DNA of 64,000 nucleotides. Source: Gnetum montanum. Taxonomy: Eukaryota > Streptophyta > Gnetopsida > Gnetales > Gnetaceae. The translations under genes were made by a program, and so were the position numbers. Shown here piece after piece: positions 1 to 11,910 of this stretch. Within the stretch, counting starts at the first letter, position 1, and the number at the start of each line of letters is the position of its first letter. Under the pieces are notes generated by a model. It did no database searches, was not told the DNA's origin, and was given only the letters and a program-made list of their open reading frames with translations. The stretch spans positions 109,098-173,097 of the forward strand of contig MNCI01000921.1 of NCBI GenBank assembly GCA_015680685.1. The letters run 5' to 3'.

Positions 1-410
1 AACATATGTTTGACACTTGGCAACCTAGTGATGCTTAACATCTGGCAACCCAGTAGTGATTAGGACATGCTTGGGATGTGCATAGAGGGTGGGACTGGCT
101 GCTTATGCTAGGGGCAGTTGAGCAATAGAGTAGTGGAATCTTAAATTATCTAGATTTTTTCTCCCTATATTAGAAGAATTAGATATTAAAGATAAAAGAA
201 AACATATAAAAAAAATCATATGCCTCATTCTCACTTAACCATTGTCCTAGAATATCACAAGTGAGGTTGAGAGGACAACGATTGCTCTAACTAGGATTTT
301 GATGGCTAGAATTCTGTGTGCATAAGTGCTCACAGTCTTCAGAATTCGACCGAGTCATGCGCGAACGCTTGTGATTTGTATGGTTGGGTGTAGGGGTACC
401 TCACCACTCA
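1..410 (+). repeat. Athila-type LTR, 3' part (solo or truncated)
   Basis: The last 110 bases closely match the ends of the two Athila LTR families further on: a GAATTCGACCGAGTCATGCG-like stretch, then GTATGGTTGGGTGTAGGGGT and an end at CTCACCACTCA. The paired TTGGCAACC/CTGGCAACCC motifs at 17-50 correspond to the repeated TTGGTAATCC of the other LTRs. No primer site follows at 411, so this is a solo LTR or the 3' LTR of an element lying to the left. It interrupts chromovirus RT sequence that continues at 430. Confidence 0.75.
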
Positions 411-429
411 TTAGATAGATTAGTTTATT

Positions 430-1376
430 TTCCATTATCTCCTAAATTTAGATATTCATCTCATCAAGATCTAAAAGAGACATCATGTACTATTCCTTGG
501 AGATAGGCTTTGTATCAATCTTTAGAGAAATGTTGAACTCTAGTTCTTGCCTATGAGGCAACCTAGGTAACTTTGATATAAATACATTGAAACACTTAGG
601 AACCATTTGAATTTAATTAATTTCCCTAGCACCAACCTCATTAATTGAGACTACATATCATGAGTGGTCCCTTTGCATCAAGAAATAGAAATATTGAGAA
701 AATATTAGATCTAACTTAACCTTGGGAGTATTTGTTCATTGGATAATTATAAATAACTCACACCAAGATAAAAATGAATTAATACTAGAAAATCAAAAAT
801 TGTACCTTTTTCCTCCATGATGGTATTAGGTTGTATGTCCACTAGCTAATTAGTGAAAGTATATACTTGTTCCTAAGCCTTGGAACCTATACTTCTACTC
901 TAAATAATTACTAAGTTGTTATCCTACTAAGGCTTATTACCTACATTGTTTGGATAACTTACTTTCTAGTGACCTAAGTAGTTACAAAGAAAGTAGTTAA
1001 GGCACTTTTGATGAAGATGCCCAACATTCCCACAAAGGAAATACGTGAAAGGTCCATAAGTAGATCCACAACTTGTATATTGTTGCTACTAACTACTGTC
1101 ATTAAACCCCTTGGCCTACTTGGGCTTAAAAATATTACCTTTAGGAGGTTGGCCCCTCTTCTAGGATCAATAATGATGCATTACTTCTACCTACTAACTT
1201 CACTTAAACTCAAGAATTCATGTATATAGTCAAATAGAGAGGGAGGAAATAAGATTAAGATTTAGCATTGAATTATTGGGTCAAATAGTTGAATTTATAT
1301 CCATTCTACATTGATCTTTTTTGCTTACCATTTATGAATATAAATCATAAGCTATCAGGGATTCATGAAAAATTAT
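430..1376 (-). pseudogene. chromovirus (Tekay/Del-like) gag-protease-RT remnant
   Basis: This is decayed Ty3/gypsy polyprotein sequence read on the minus strand. Next to the primer site lies gag sequence with a zinc-knuckle pattern (LCGNVGHLHQKCL) around 1000-1060. Then comes the gag-protease linker typical of chromoviruses (EQVYTFTN followed by LVDIQPNTI, about 830-870). Near 470-540 is the conserved entry to the RT domain (QELEFNISL, then KPIS and YMMSLLDLDEM). The zinc knuckle is only about 320 bp from the primer site, so most of gag is missing, and the protease core is largely unreadable. Stops and frameshifts are frequent. The 1-410 LTR cuts it off at the left. Family assignment is by motif recognition; the exact clade is less certain. 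Confidence 0.6.
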
Positions 1377-1388
1377 GCTTTGATACCA
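1377..1388 (-). other. primer binding site, initiator tRNA-Met type
   Basis: The minus strand reads TGGTATCAAAGC, one base from the canonical TGGTATCAGAGC. It abuts an LTR terminus TGTCGCACCC starting at 1392 on the plus strand, so the element runs leftward on the minus strand. Confidence 0.75.
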
Positions 1389-1391
1389 ACT

Positions 1392-4074
1392 TGTCGCACC
1401 CTTCTATCCTATCTCATGCTAGGAAGGCATTACATAGGTTGAACCACTAATGCATCCAAATTTTATGAAAAAATAACTATGGCTAAATAATACATGCTAG
1501 CTAAGCATAAAAAAAGAGATAATATGAGTAAGATAAAATCTCATAAAACCTTTACACTTCAAGATAACATTAAAGAACGATCAAAGAAATAAGCATGAAT
1601 ATAAAATCTAACATCATATATTCTAAATATAAGCATATAAATAAAACCAATGGAACAATTCATATTTTTATATTAAGAATATATTGGAATAAAAATCAAT
1701 TATGGTAGAACATAGAATGAAGCATGAATAAACCAATATTTAAATAAGAATCTCAATGAGTTAAATACATAAGCTACATCACAATGTCTAATTTTCATAA
1801 AATCATGCATAAAAAATGAAGGCTACAATCTATGAAGAAATATGAGTCATCAACACATATCACAAATACTATATCCATAATCCTTCTTCATACAAGTCAT
1901 AACTTGAAAAATAAAATGGAGTTGGTATAATTAAATGAGGATCCTTAATACCTTCCCAAATTAACTAAGGACAAGGATCATGGATAAGGGCTAGGCAAGG
2001 GTACTTCAACATGCAAAAAAAATCATTACATAACAAACATGAATATCTGAGCATATATCATAAAATCTATATAGTCATGCATAATAATAATAATTTCCTC
2101 CCATCCATCACCCATAAACCAAGCATACATAGAAGACTAGCATGCATCACACTCAATGTAGAATATGAAAAATGTTGTTATGAGTACTTGATTCAGAATT
2201 CAATATTAACCCAAAACCAATACATGCCCATGGCACTTTTCAATAAGCCTAGTGGTGGTGCTTTAATTGATTGGCTAAACACATGTGATGGTAGAGGTGT
2301 TAGACATTTCTCTAATGTTCTAGAGGAGAAATATAGATTAGTGGAGTTACGGACATACTTTCTCTTCCATAGGATGAGGTTCATGGAATGAGCTACATTG
2401 ATGCATAATAATGGAAGTTAGGCAAAGTCACTCTATGGTGTCCATCACCAACTAGTTACACAACTTGATATTAGCTCCTATCAAAACAATGCATTTATGT
2501 CATAACCAACTAGATCCTAATTAAAATACAACATCTAAACAATACATCATTAATACATCACAAATATGAAAATAAAGATGGAGGGACTATTTTATAACAA
2601 ATTAAACCTAGGTGCACATAGGCAAACTGTGTGACCTTAAAAATAAGGACTTGAAAGCAATAACACTTAGTTCTAAAGCTTACCAAAACACATCTAAGAA
2701 TTTTTCTCAACCAAATAATGTAATCCTAACCACTAGAATAGCATGAAATCCTAAAAATAATAAAAAATAGTTGACAAGGATCTCATTATGATTCAGGCTG
2801 CTCTAACCATGATCCCATCATCATCCATGGTATAGCTAGTTTTTCAAATGATTAAGAAATAAGAGAAAAATTGAAAAAAGTAGAATATCATGAATTTTCC
2901 TTGATTCATCATGGTCTCATCGTGACTTATAGTTATATGAATTTTAATTAAATTTAAAAACCAAAATATAGATTTATCCTTCAAGGTAAACCACAACCCA
3001 TGGTTAGTAAACCATGACTTGACTACCATAAATGCTCAAAACTAGCATTTGAACCACAACCTATGGTTAACTCATGGTCATAATACAAAAAGCATTCCAA
3101 TTTATACTATGTTCCAAAATGCTTCTTGATGTTTCTAGATTGATGAACAACCTTGATATTAGTTCAATAGGGACATAATGCTCAACTATAGCTAGTGAAA
3201 TAACGTGAAAAATGCTTGAAATCAAACATAAACAACATAAACTATAAAAATCCCATTTGTGCTATACATAAATCTATCACATTAACACTAAAGATTTAGT
3301 ATAATTTATTAACCAAAACGCATGGAAATTCCATAGCTATTAACTATTCCATTGATAGTCTAAAACAATGATAAATCTACAAAAGCACATGTACCAACAC
3401 ATTACCATTAAAAATGAAATACCAATAAAACTATCAAAACCAATTTTCTATTCATAAATACTAAAGCTTGTTGAATTGTTAAAACATAAGGAAGAAGCCA
3501 AGAAAACTCATCACATATTTGCTTTCTAAGAAACTAATGAAGATACTTGCATAATCACAACCTACCTGGCCATAAACACACACACTTACAAGCTTCCAAT
3601 ATCATTACCATGAGTATCCAAATTGATAGAGCTTCTATGTTTAGGTAATGGATGTTCGTGGTCCTCAACCAAGATGAAGAGTGGGATTTTTATAAATTAA
3701 TTTCCAAAAAATTAGCCAATCCTAGCCCTAAAACTAATTCAATTTTTCTAAAAGAAAATACCAAAAGCTTGACATATCATCAATTTCAACTATAGGTAAA
3801 TTTTATAAAAATAATATAATAGATATAATAAATTTTCTAATAATATTTAACTATTTCTAATAATCACAAGCAATAAAATAACTAATTCACCAATGTAATC
3901 TCACATGTACTAACATTTAAATAAAATTTCTCCCTAACTCCTAATCCTTACCATATCAAAGATACACAATCTTATAATACTAACCAATATATTAAAATAC
4001 TAATAAACAAATACCACATACATAACACATACAAGAATACCTGCTAATGTATGCCCAAGCTAATGCCTACAACA
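1392..4074 (-). repeat. probable 5' LTR of the minus-strand chromovirus
   Basis: The inner end is clear: it starts TGTCGCACCC next to the primer site. The outer end is only a guess, at CCTACAACA (4074), where base composition also changes. The stretch is A-rich and has no coding potential that I can defend. It contains a degenerate repeat around the motif ACCACAACCYATGGTTA at about 2990 and 3051. A TATA-like sequence for minus-strand transcription lies near 3690. Confidence 0.45.
3687..3698 (-). promoter_or_regulatory. TATA-like box in the chromovirus LTR
   Basis: The minus strand reads TTTATAAAAATCC here, in the part of the presumed LTR where U3 and the transcription start would be expected. 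This is a sequence match only. Confidence 0.3.
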
Positions 4075-4479
4075 ATGATGTTAATATTTAGATTTGAATA
4101 AGATTTTTCCATGTGTTTTGGGACAATAAGCTTAATTACCAAGTTTTTCCAAAGCAATTTTGAGTTCTAGAATGAATGGAGGAGGCTACCTAATACAAGC
4201 ATTTTCAAGTTCTAGAGACCCCCAATAGGTGGTCCTCTAAGCATGAGGTAATCCATTAGTATTAATCATAATTATGTAGTTTTCAAGGTCTAGATGAGAA
4301 GTCACCCCCTTAATTTAAGTCATTATTTAATTTAAAAATTTTGTAAAATTTAGAAATTGCTCTCTTTATTCAGGGTTGGCTTAAGATTAATCACACTCTT
4401 TGAGATATTCAAGTAGTAGGGTAGTTCTTAGATAGATTACCCTTAGCCTCAAGTCAACCCCTAGAAGTTCTAACTAGAA
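4075..4479. other. unassigned AT-rich sequence
   Basis: I recognise no gene, LTR terminus or repeat family. It lies between the presumed chromovirus LTR and a copia-like LTR. Confidence 0.5.
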
Positions 4480-5160
4480 AAAATATATATGTTTATTAGG
4501 GTATGCAAATTGATAGATTTGCTCATTATCATTTGTCCACTAAGTTAGAATGTTTCTCCATCAATTCTATCATGATAATTTTGAAATTGGAGCAAATAGG
4601 AAGACAAATTGATTAAAAGGTATTCAAATCACTAACAACAATAAATTCTAAGTATAGATTGCATACTTTATTGTTCATTCATTATATGATTTGATTTGTA
4701 TCAAAAGCTCTTTCTATCTTAAGCACTATATATTCTACATTTATTATTGTTGTACTTGAATACAATCTAGTCTTACTAAGACTCTTGTATAAATCATTTC
4801 TTTTTATTTCTATCTTTTTCTTTGTTGGTTTAAGGATATATCCCTAAAAATCTTATTTATAATAGAGGGATATTGAAAACCCTTAAAATAAGCATTGTAC
4901 TTCAATAAAATTAAAGAGTTGAAGGGAACTTGGAGGAAATGGGAACTTGAATAGTCCCTATAGAGTGGACTTGGCCCAAGCCAAACCACTATGAATTTGG
5001 AGTATTCTTTCTTATTTTATGAATTTTATTAGTCTTGATTAGATCATATTATTTTTATATTCGATTTACTTAACATATACATTGATTTTCTTGATAGAAT
5101 ATGTTCAAATGTTTTAAGACATCCTATTCACCTCCATCTACGTTGTTCATTTCACTCTAT
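4480..5160 (+). repeat. copia-type LTR (probably solo)
   Basis: The segment from 4850 to 5150 has the wording typical of plant copia LTR 3' halves: a stretch ending in AAACCC, a line of the form 'xxAGTGGACTTGGCCCAAGC' and 'CCAAACCACTATGAATTTGG', and finally CCTATTCACCTCC. The LTR probably ends near TATACA (5164). The following TGGTACCCACC is at best a badly decayed initiator tRNA-Met primer site. No copia gag or pol follows. The left boundary is a guess. Confidence 0.5.
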
Positions 5161-6920
5161 ACATGGTACCCACCATCTCATCCAATCAAGTTAGTACAAT
5201 AGAGAAAACACATCATAAAGCATAACAACATCAAATCCATCAAATATTTCTATAAATGCATAAACATAATAATGTACACAATTGCTCTTCAAAATGTAGA
5301 AACTTGGAGATGTTTCATGCAGTTCATGCATGTATGTTTGCAAGCTTAACATCCTTGGTGGGTACAAGTCACCTAGTGCATGATACACAATTTTGGACTT
5401 CAAGATCATGGAGGATTAGTAGGGAGTCATTATCCATAATAACAAGACTAATAAATATTGTTGATTTTGACAAATGATCCACATCTCTCTTTGGTATAAT
5501 GGTTTATTAAATGCAACTATTTTCAAGTAGACCACATTGGTAGAATGGAAATTATAGTAGCTTCTAGCATTATTAAATGAGTGTGGCATCCCATTAATCC
5601 TTTTGTGAAGAAATTCTAAAGTCTAACATCATAATTTATCTTTTAGTGTTACATGTTTGTTTCATTTTCTATATATGTAGCTTTGGTCTATTGCTCTATA
5701 AGTTGAAGTGTATGACCATGTGTTTATAAGGTAGTTTGATTATGGCTCTTTTTCTTATTTGGTTTCTATTATATTTTACTCAAGTCAAGCCTTCTCTCCT
5801 AATTTTGTGTCTGTATTTGTATGTACAAGCCAAGACATTTCCTATTGGTTTGTTTCTTTCATATTTGTTTCTATGTAATTTTTATTGGTTTTGTTTCTTG
5901 ACCTTTGCATTGGTAAATTTGTATACATTTTTCTATATTATAAAGCTTTTTGGTACTTTATCCAAAAAAAATATTTACAAATGTTGTAACAGTCCTATGA
6001 TATCTATCATTTTATGTTTACCCTTAGGATGATCTTATAGCTTAAACATGACTTAGTATGCTTAATATAGAGTCTTGAACCTTTGATTTTTCTATGACAT
6101 ACATTATTTTTTAAATTATTTTTCATTATTTTCACATTTTATCTTAGTTAGATGAACATAATAATTGGTGTAACTAGCATGATAATTTAATTATCTCATA
6201 ATGAGTTTCATTCCTTTATGACAATGTTTAATATGAAACTTTACAATTTAAGTTTTGTAATTTAATCATGGATATTTTTGTAATTTATTTGAATTCTCAT
6301 TATATTTAATGAAACGAGATTTCATTAATGGTTTAACATAATAGAAGACATTATTGGTTGATTTAACATAAGATATTACTAATATGATTTCTAAACTAGT
6401 CTATATAGAAAGCCTATGATTTCTCTTTCAACCATCATTCCATATTATGCTTTTTCTTTTTTCTATATCTTATACCTTATGCTTATGGTCTTGCAAAGTG
6501 TTATTGATGAAGATGTTTCCTTTGGTGATTTAGTAAAGGTAGTGGATCTTTCTTGATCGATCTTTGATTTTTATTTGTTGAACACATGCTCTAATGTCTT
6601 TTTAAGCCTTATATATACTAAAGCCTTATATCTACTAAATGTGCCATAGTTGTTAGATATAAGTATATTTTGAGAGTTTCAAATTGATTTATATCAATTT
6701 TGGAGGATCTGCATTCAACTCATGTAGGAGCAGAGGTAACACATGAAGTAGTTATGGTAGCCACATTATTCTAAGAATTTTTGTGCATAAATGGAGGTAG
6801 AGATATTGTAGTGGTGTAGTAGAAATGGAGTCATGATAAAGGTGGAAAATTGAAAAGAAATTATATTTAAGTTTATGCATGACATGGGATGCATTCAGAG
6901 TTGGGAGGAGCAATAGAGAT
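5161..6920. other. unassigned AT-rich sequence
   Basis: No recognisable domain on either strand. A hydrophobic open stretch at 5736-6032 (+) is T-rich low-complexity sequence with no family features, and I do not call it a gene. This stretch lies in front of the giant element's left LTR. Confidence 0.5.
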
Positions 6921-6929
6921 GATGTGATG

Positions 6930-7200
6930 GACCCTAGCATTTCATTTGAGCTTTTGTAATCTTCTTGCCTATACCATAGGTTATTGTAAGTTTAGAGGAT
7001 ACTAGTCATGCACAATCATTGGATACTATGAATGATAATAAGATAGTAATGTAGAAGCCCCTACCATTTCATTTGGTTGTAGTGGTAATTCTACATTGGC
7101 TATATGATGATTAGGGTTTAGAGTATATTTGGTAGCATATTCAATATTAGAGACATGAAAGTCCTTACCATTTCATCCAACTGTAGTGATCATTCTATGT
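6930..7200 (+). repeat. degenerate ~100-130-bp tandem repeat
   Basis: The phrase CCTACCATTTCATTTGGTTG recurs in variants near 6932, 7060 and 7163, each followed by related words such as GTAGTGGTAATTCTA. Spacing is about 128 and 102 bases. There is no coding potential. Confidence 0.45.
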
Positions 7201-7820
7201 AGGAACAAATGCTTGGGATCTAGAGAGTACATTGTACATATCTATTAGGGTTTTTAATTAGACATCTATAGATGATGATGATATTTAGGTTATTTCACAT
7301 TAATAAGATTACATGTAGGCTTGGCCATTGCTATTACTTATTACATTTGGGATGGGATAGATAATGGAAATCTCACACCTTATTCCAATGTTAGAGAGAG
7401 GGAAGAAAGTTTGAAGACTAAAATGGAAACTTAGTAGTTTCCAAAGATGGTTTTGGCAAGTTGTCGACTTCTACCGAAAAGGAGAGAAAAGTAGGCTTGG
7501 TTGGTATGGAAACCAATTTTAGTTTAGTGAAAAAGATTATGGGAACAAAAATTAAATGTTTATTAATTCTTCCATGTTGGTTTTGCTCTAGGAATTCACA
7601 ACAAATGTTATAAAATTCTAGCATGCAAACCACCTACAGCTTCCACACTAGGATTTCTGCTATAGGGAGGGAGGGGGGAGTAAAGGTAGCATTAGATTCC
7701 TTGGGAGTTTTGGGTGGAAAATGGCTTTTAACTTGCAACAAAATCAGATTTGATTATAAAATTGGTTTCAAACTTCATCAAAGTTGGCCTCCCAATTGCT
7801 TCCATGCTGGGTATGACAGA

Positions 7821-7858
7821 AGGGGGAAAGAAGGTGGAGGGGGAGGGGGAGGGGGGGT
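7821..7858 (+). other. G-run cluster, possible G-quadruplex
   Basis: Successive runs of 5, 5, 5 and 7 guanines separated by one or a few bases lie in the giant LTR. The other LTR has comparable clusters at 27803-27826, 28562-28576 and 29117-29142. Confidence 0.6.
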
Positions 7859-9207
7859 GAGATGATGGGAATCTCACATCTCCTACCTCCATGTTGATTG
7901 GTGGAAGGTTGAAAACAAAAGTAAAAAGTTAGTATTTTTTCACTAAACTTGTTTTAGCAACCTACCAATTTCCTTAGCTTGGAAAAGTGGGGGGAGAGGT
8001 GTGTGTGTGTGTGGAAGCCAACTCACAGATGAGTTGAACCACCCACTTTAGAAACTAAAGTTTTTTCAATAAAAGGAGAAATAGTAATATGGAAAAAGAG
8101 ATATCAATGCTAGATTTGGGTTGTAAAATTCATAGTAAATGCTATGAAAAGCCAAGAACCAACAACTTGCAACTTCCATGTTGTAGTTTTGGTCACGAGG
8201 AAAAAAGACCAACAATGATTTTTCAATGGTTTTGGCTATAAAAAATCAAGGGAAAGCTTGAAAATGACTATGAAAAGAATAGATTTGATTATAGAATTTA
8301 GGTGAAGGCCCTCCTTCTAGTGTTGAGAAAAAATGTAGTGACTAAAAACCTTGATTGCTGGAATGAAAACTAAGGATCCTCAATGCAAGCAATTCCCCAA
8401 CCTCGAATCCCCAGGGCCTCCATGATAAAAATGGGATTCAAGGTGCCCTAGCTAGTTTAATAGATCAACTAGGAACTTATGAGATGCAAAGCATGGGAAT
8501 ATAAATAGATCTAAATAATGCACAAAAAATAAAATTTACTTTAATGTGTACAAATGGTGCCTGGATGAGTAGAAAGGGGGCTCACTTATGCAAGAGTTCA
8601 AAGCCAATTGAAGCCAATGTGATGTACTTCATGATCTGAGTGCTAAGCCACTCTTGATGCTATTGAACCTTCATTCACTACTGCATCCTTGGATCTACCA
8701 ATTGGGTCACTGCTAGGGGGTGAGAATGGTAGAAAATTTGGATGACAAGTTGCTCCATGCTAGGGTTTGAAAATTCTAGTAGTGTTGACACCAAAAATCC
8801 ACCAAATTGCAAGGCCACAATGTTTCCATGTTGGGATTCAAGAGAATGCAAGTATCAAAACTTGCAAGAGCTCGTGAGTGCTTGAAAATGCCCCAAGTGT
8901 ATAATTGTATGTATGCAAATTACTTAAAATTGCCAAACTACCAAAATGCTTGTGTGCCAAAAATTATTGAACCATCCAAAAATTCTTGGAACCTCTAAAT
9001 GATGTTTGAGGTTAGCTTTTATAAGGTCTTTGGGTGATGAATGGGGCTGCAAATTGGCTATAAATTGACTTTGAGTCAACTGCAAATTTGATGTAATTTT
9101 GCTACAAATTTGATGTGATTTTGCTACAAATTGGCTAACAACTTTAGGTGAGATGGGTGTCCAAATTTGAGGGGTTACCATACATAGTAAGTGCTTTCCC
9201 CCATGGA

Positions 9208-9300
9208 AATTTCATTTACTATAAATATTAACCCAAGAACACCATGCTAAGCTNAATTTCATTTACTATAAATATTAACCCAAGAACACCATGCTAAGCT
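9208..9300. other. 46-bp exact duplication around a single N (assembly artefact)
   Basis: Bases 9208-9253 and 9255-9300 are identical and separated only by an N at 9254. The homologous place in the other LTR (about 28977-29040) has one copy of the context. This looks like two contig ends that overlap but were not merged. Confidence 0.85.
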
Positions 9301-9928
9301 CTCCACCATGCTTGTTGAAGTGGTTGGTCAACGTTGAAGTGCATGAATTGATGAATTTTTCTTCTTGTGGCTTCCACGCTTAGGGATTAAATTTTCAATG
9401 CTAGGGGGACAACTTTCTAGGCTAGGGGAAAATTTTCCAAGCTAGAGGGAAACTTCTACACTGGGTGGAAACTCTTTTGATTTAGGAGGAAATTTTCCAG
9501 TTTGAGGGAAAGTTTCCATGTTGTGCCTTTGGTATCCATGTTGAAGAGGGAAAAGTTTCCAAACCCTCCATCCTTTCACACTAGGGGCAGGTGAGATCTA
9601 TCCCCTTATAAGTGTTTCTAGTGTATAGAAATGCATATTTCCTCCCATAAAACCCATCAAATTACCTTTTTTGGCATTCCAAAAGGCATTTTTGAACCCC
9701 CCCTCCCCCTTCCCCAAGCCCAAGTATAGACACTAGGTGACTTTTTCACTTGGGGGATGAGGCTTTGACCACTTATGAGGCTTTTTTTAGCCCCAAAAGT
9801 ATAATATAAAATTTCCCTTTATGGGTTACAATTTTCACATTTACAATGAAATTTTACCTCAAGTTGCATGGGGTGAAAGCTACATGATGAAGATTGGTTA
9901 TAACATGTAAATTTTTATGGTGTTTTAA

Positions 9929-9982
9929 TGGTCCCTCTTTGTTAGTGTCTGGAGGATTGACCCGATAGGCACTGACAAAGAG
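9929..9982 (-). other. polypurine tract and hairpin next to the 3' LTR
   Basis: On the minus strand a purine-rich AAAGAGGGACCAT ends at the LTR start. It overlaps an inverted repeat whose arms are 9935-9950 (CTCTTTGTTAGTGTCT) and 9967-9982 (AGGCACTGACAAAGAG). These pair at 14 of 16 positions, and the other two are G-U capable in RNA; the loop is 16 bases. As a plus-strand primer site this fits the element's orientation. Confidence 0.5.
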
Positions 9983-10061
9983 TAAAAAACACCACTTCAT
10001 ATTATAACGTTACAATGCATATAGGCCACATGAGATTCTGCCTATTTAGGTCATCATTTTT

Positions 10062-10148
10062 GCTAGTTTAAGGCTGTGGTGGGCTATGGTACAAGTTTAA
10101 TATCTTGGCAGGCCGTGTTGCTAGTTTAATGTCATAGTAGACTATTGA
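10062..10148 (+). repeat. three tandem 29-bp repeats (copy group 1)
   Basis: Units start at 10062, 10091 and 10120, each exactly 29 bases, of the form GCTAGTTTAAGGC followed by TAGYAGGCTATGRT. The group lies between the integrase end and the 3' LTR. The same triple cassette recurs at 13649 and 23225. Confidence 0.85.
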
Positions 10149-10178
10149 AAGTAGGCTAGCTTGTGAATGATCTGTTAG

Positions 10179-11070
10179 CTACATGTAGTATGGATTTAGA
10201 TAGGGATGGTTGACCAGATTGGCTAGCTCATTCCCATCCATCTCAACTATTCTGAATACTCCATTCCCATAGGCTCTAGTGATAAGGAAGGGTCCTTCCC
10301 AGTTGATCGAGAATTTATCTACATGCTCATAGATAGCCTTGAGCACATGCTCATAGAGGGACCATGCTAGTTGCCATGTGATAGGTTGTTCTATATGCCC
10401 ATAGTGTATGGACAAGCTACTCATGCCATTTTCACTTACTATTATTGGGCACTTCTTTAGCAAGTTGATGATGGCCTTGTTGCTTGCTTTTGCTTGTCTA
10501 TTGGCTTGAGGGTAGTAAGGTGATGAGAAAGAATGCTTAATGCCTGGGTTGTGAAAAAAATATTTGGTTTATTGGCTACTAAATTTAGGTCCATTGTCTA
10601 TAACTATGGTCATGGGTATGTTGAAACAAGATATAATGTTATCTAGGATAAACTTACGAACTTATTCAGATGTGGTCTTTCTTAGGGGAATAGCCTCAAT
10701 CCACTTGATAAAGTATTCAATTGCAATGATGATAAAGCTATGTCCTATGGTAGAATTAGATGTTATAGGTCCAATGATATCCAACCCCCATTGCTGAAAT
10801 GACCATGTTATCTAGGTTGTATGTAACTCAGTTGGTGACACATGTATCAGGTTGCTATATTGTTGGCATGTGTCACATGTCTTAACCTTTTGCAAGAAAT
10901 CAATTTTCATATGGAACCAATAGTAGCCTAGCTGTCTAATGTTAGTGGTCATGGATCTAGGTCTTATATGTCCTCCACAAACACCCTTGTGAACCTCCTC
11001 TAGGACTATTCTAGCTTTAGTTTTACCTAAGCACTTTAGGAGTATGCCATCAAAGGATCATCGACATAAT
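10179..11070 (-). pseudogene. integrase domain of the giant element
   Basis: Decayed Ty3/gypsy integrase. The N-terminal HHCC zinc finger is readable: His residues in VHKGVCGGH and a Cys pair in CDTCQ, roughly 11000-10880. The core follows with the first catalytic Asp in WGLDIIGP and the second in VIDNGPKF. The expected catalytic Glu in the PQANGQAE motif is Lys here (PQANRQAK, codon AAA near 10481), a G-to-A change that would abolish activity. The C-terminal segment 10179-10463 has the usual NWEGPFLITRAY and DGNELANLVNHPYLNPYY motifs and ends at the stop. Several in-frame stops, mainly from Trp or Gln codons, interrupt the rest. Confidence 0.85.
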
Positions 11071-11099
11071 GTGTTATCACCTACAATGGCATATTACTT

Positions 11100-11700
11100 T
11101 GATTGCTTGCATATGGCATCTTTCTAAGAAGTAGTCAAGCCTTATGAGGATTCACCATGCATAAGGTAAAATTTGATATCATCATACGACTCCTTCAGGA
11201 GCAATATGAATGATGGCCACAAAGCTATCCTTAGTGTTCTATGTGATGGGAGCAGCATAGTCCATGGTTAAGGTGGGAAACATGCTAAACACATTTGGTT
11301 TCATAATAAGGGATAATGTTGCAATTACATTAGCTAGGAATTTTCATTTTTAAGTATGTGTTGGATATCAACGTCTATGAATTGTTGTAATAACTACTTT
11401 CCTAGATCATAGTAAGGTTGTAAGTGCATAGCTTTGCATGCATAAACTTCGGTTACTTGGTTAACCACAAGTTGTAAATTTCCTTTCATGGCTAGGTGTC
11501 TACCATAATTCCTCTAATCAAACCCTCATATTTTGCTATGTTTTTGATACATGGGATCCAAAATGATAGGCAAAGGATTAGATTTCATTAGATTGGGATG
11601 TTATGATGGCAACAACACTAGCCCCATGGGTGGTTGAAGCTCCATCAATGTTCATGACTACCTCATAACCCTTAGGCACTTGGCTAATTGTGTTAATGTG
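11100..11700 (-). pseudogene. second (archaeal-type) RNase H domain
   Basis: Between the first RNase H and integrase, the minus strand shows VMNIDGAS at about 11640-11660, then SFAYHFG and a decayed NNEAEY-like region. This is the first catalytic-Asp motif of the extra RNase H known in Tat-lineage elements. The rest is broken by many stops and frame changes. Its presence is the best single argument for Tat/Ogre affinity. Confidence 0.65.
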
Positions 11701-11910
11701 CTCATCAAGGAACTCAAGATCTATGGCTTCTTTGTCATCAATAGGTAAAATTATGAGTTGTATGATTATAGATTAACCTCTTGTTGAGGATTGAAAGATG
11801 TAATGAAGGTCAAACTCTATAGTTATGGCTTTCCGTTAGGCTATGCAACTACTTTGATAGATGTTGGTTGTCATGGCTTTGAGTATGTTGTCCTTGAAAA
11901 TTATGTTGAC

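Larger units (their letters stand above)
7310..9927 (-). repeat. 3' LTR of the giant element
   Basis: It matches 27165-29526 in the same orientation over almost its whole length, for example TTTGAAGACTAAAATGGAAA at both left ends and GTGAAAGCTACATGATGAAG at both right ends. The right border is placed at 9927 because homology ends there and a purine-rich tract (AAAGAGGGACCAT on the minus strand) follows. The left border is approximate. A stretch beginning TTGGTTTCAAACTTCATC at about 7765 resembles the LTR's own left end, which suggests an internal duplication. G-rich tracts and a GT microsatellite (about 7998-8012) lie inside. Confidence 0.75.

Noticed and set aside
1377-1392. tRNA gene fragment (GCTTTGATACCAA)
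   Set aside because: It is the primer binding site beside an LTR; no cloverleaf can be built.
5736-6032. Open frame coding for a hydrophobic 98-residue peptide
   Set aside because: T-rich low-complexity sequence gives hydrophobic codons in any frame; no family motif, no gene context.
9929-9982. Rho-independent terminator
   Set aside because: A hairpin in a plant element next to a polypurine tract; bacterial termination does not apply.
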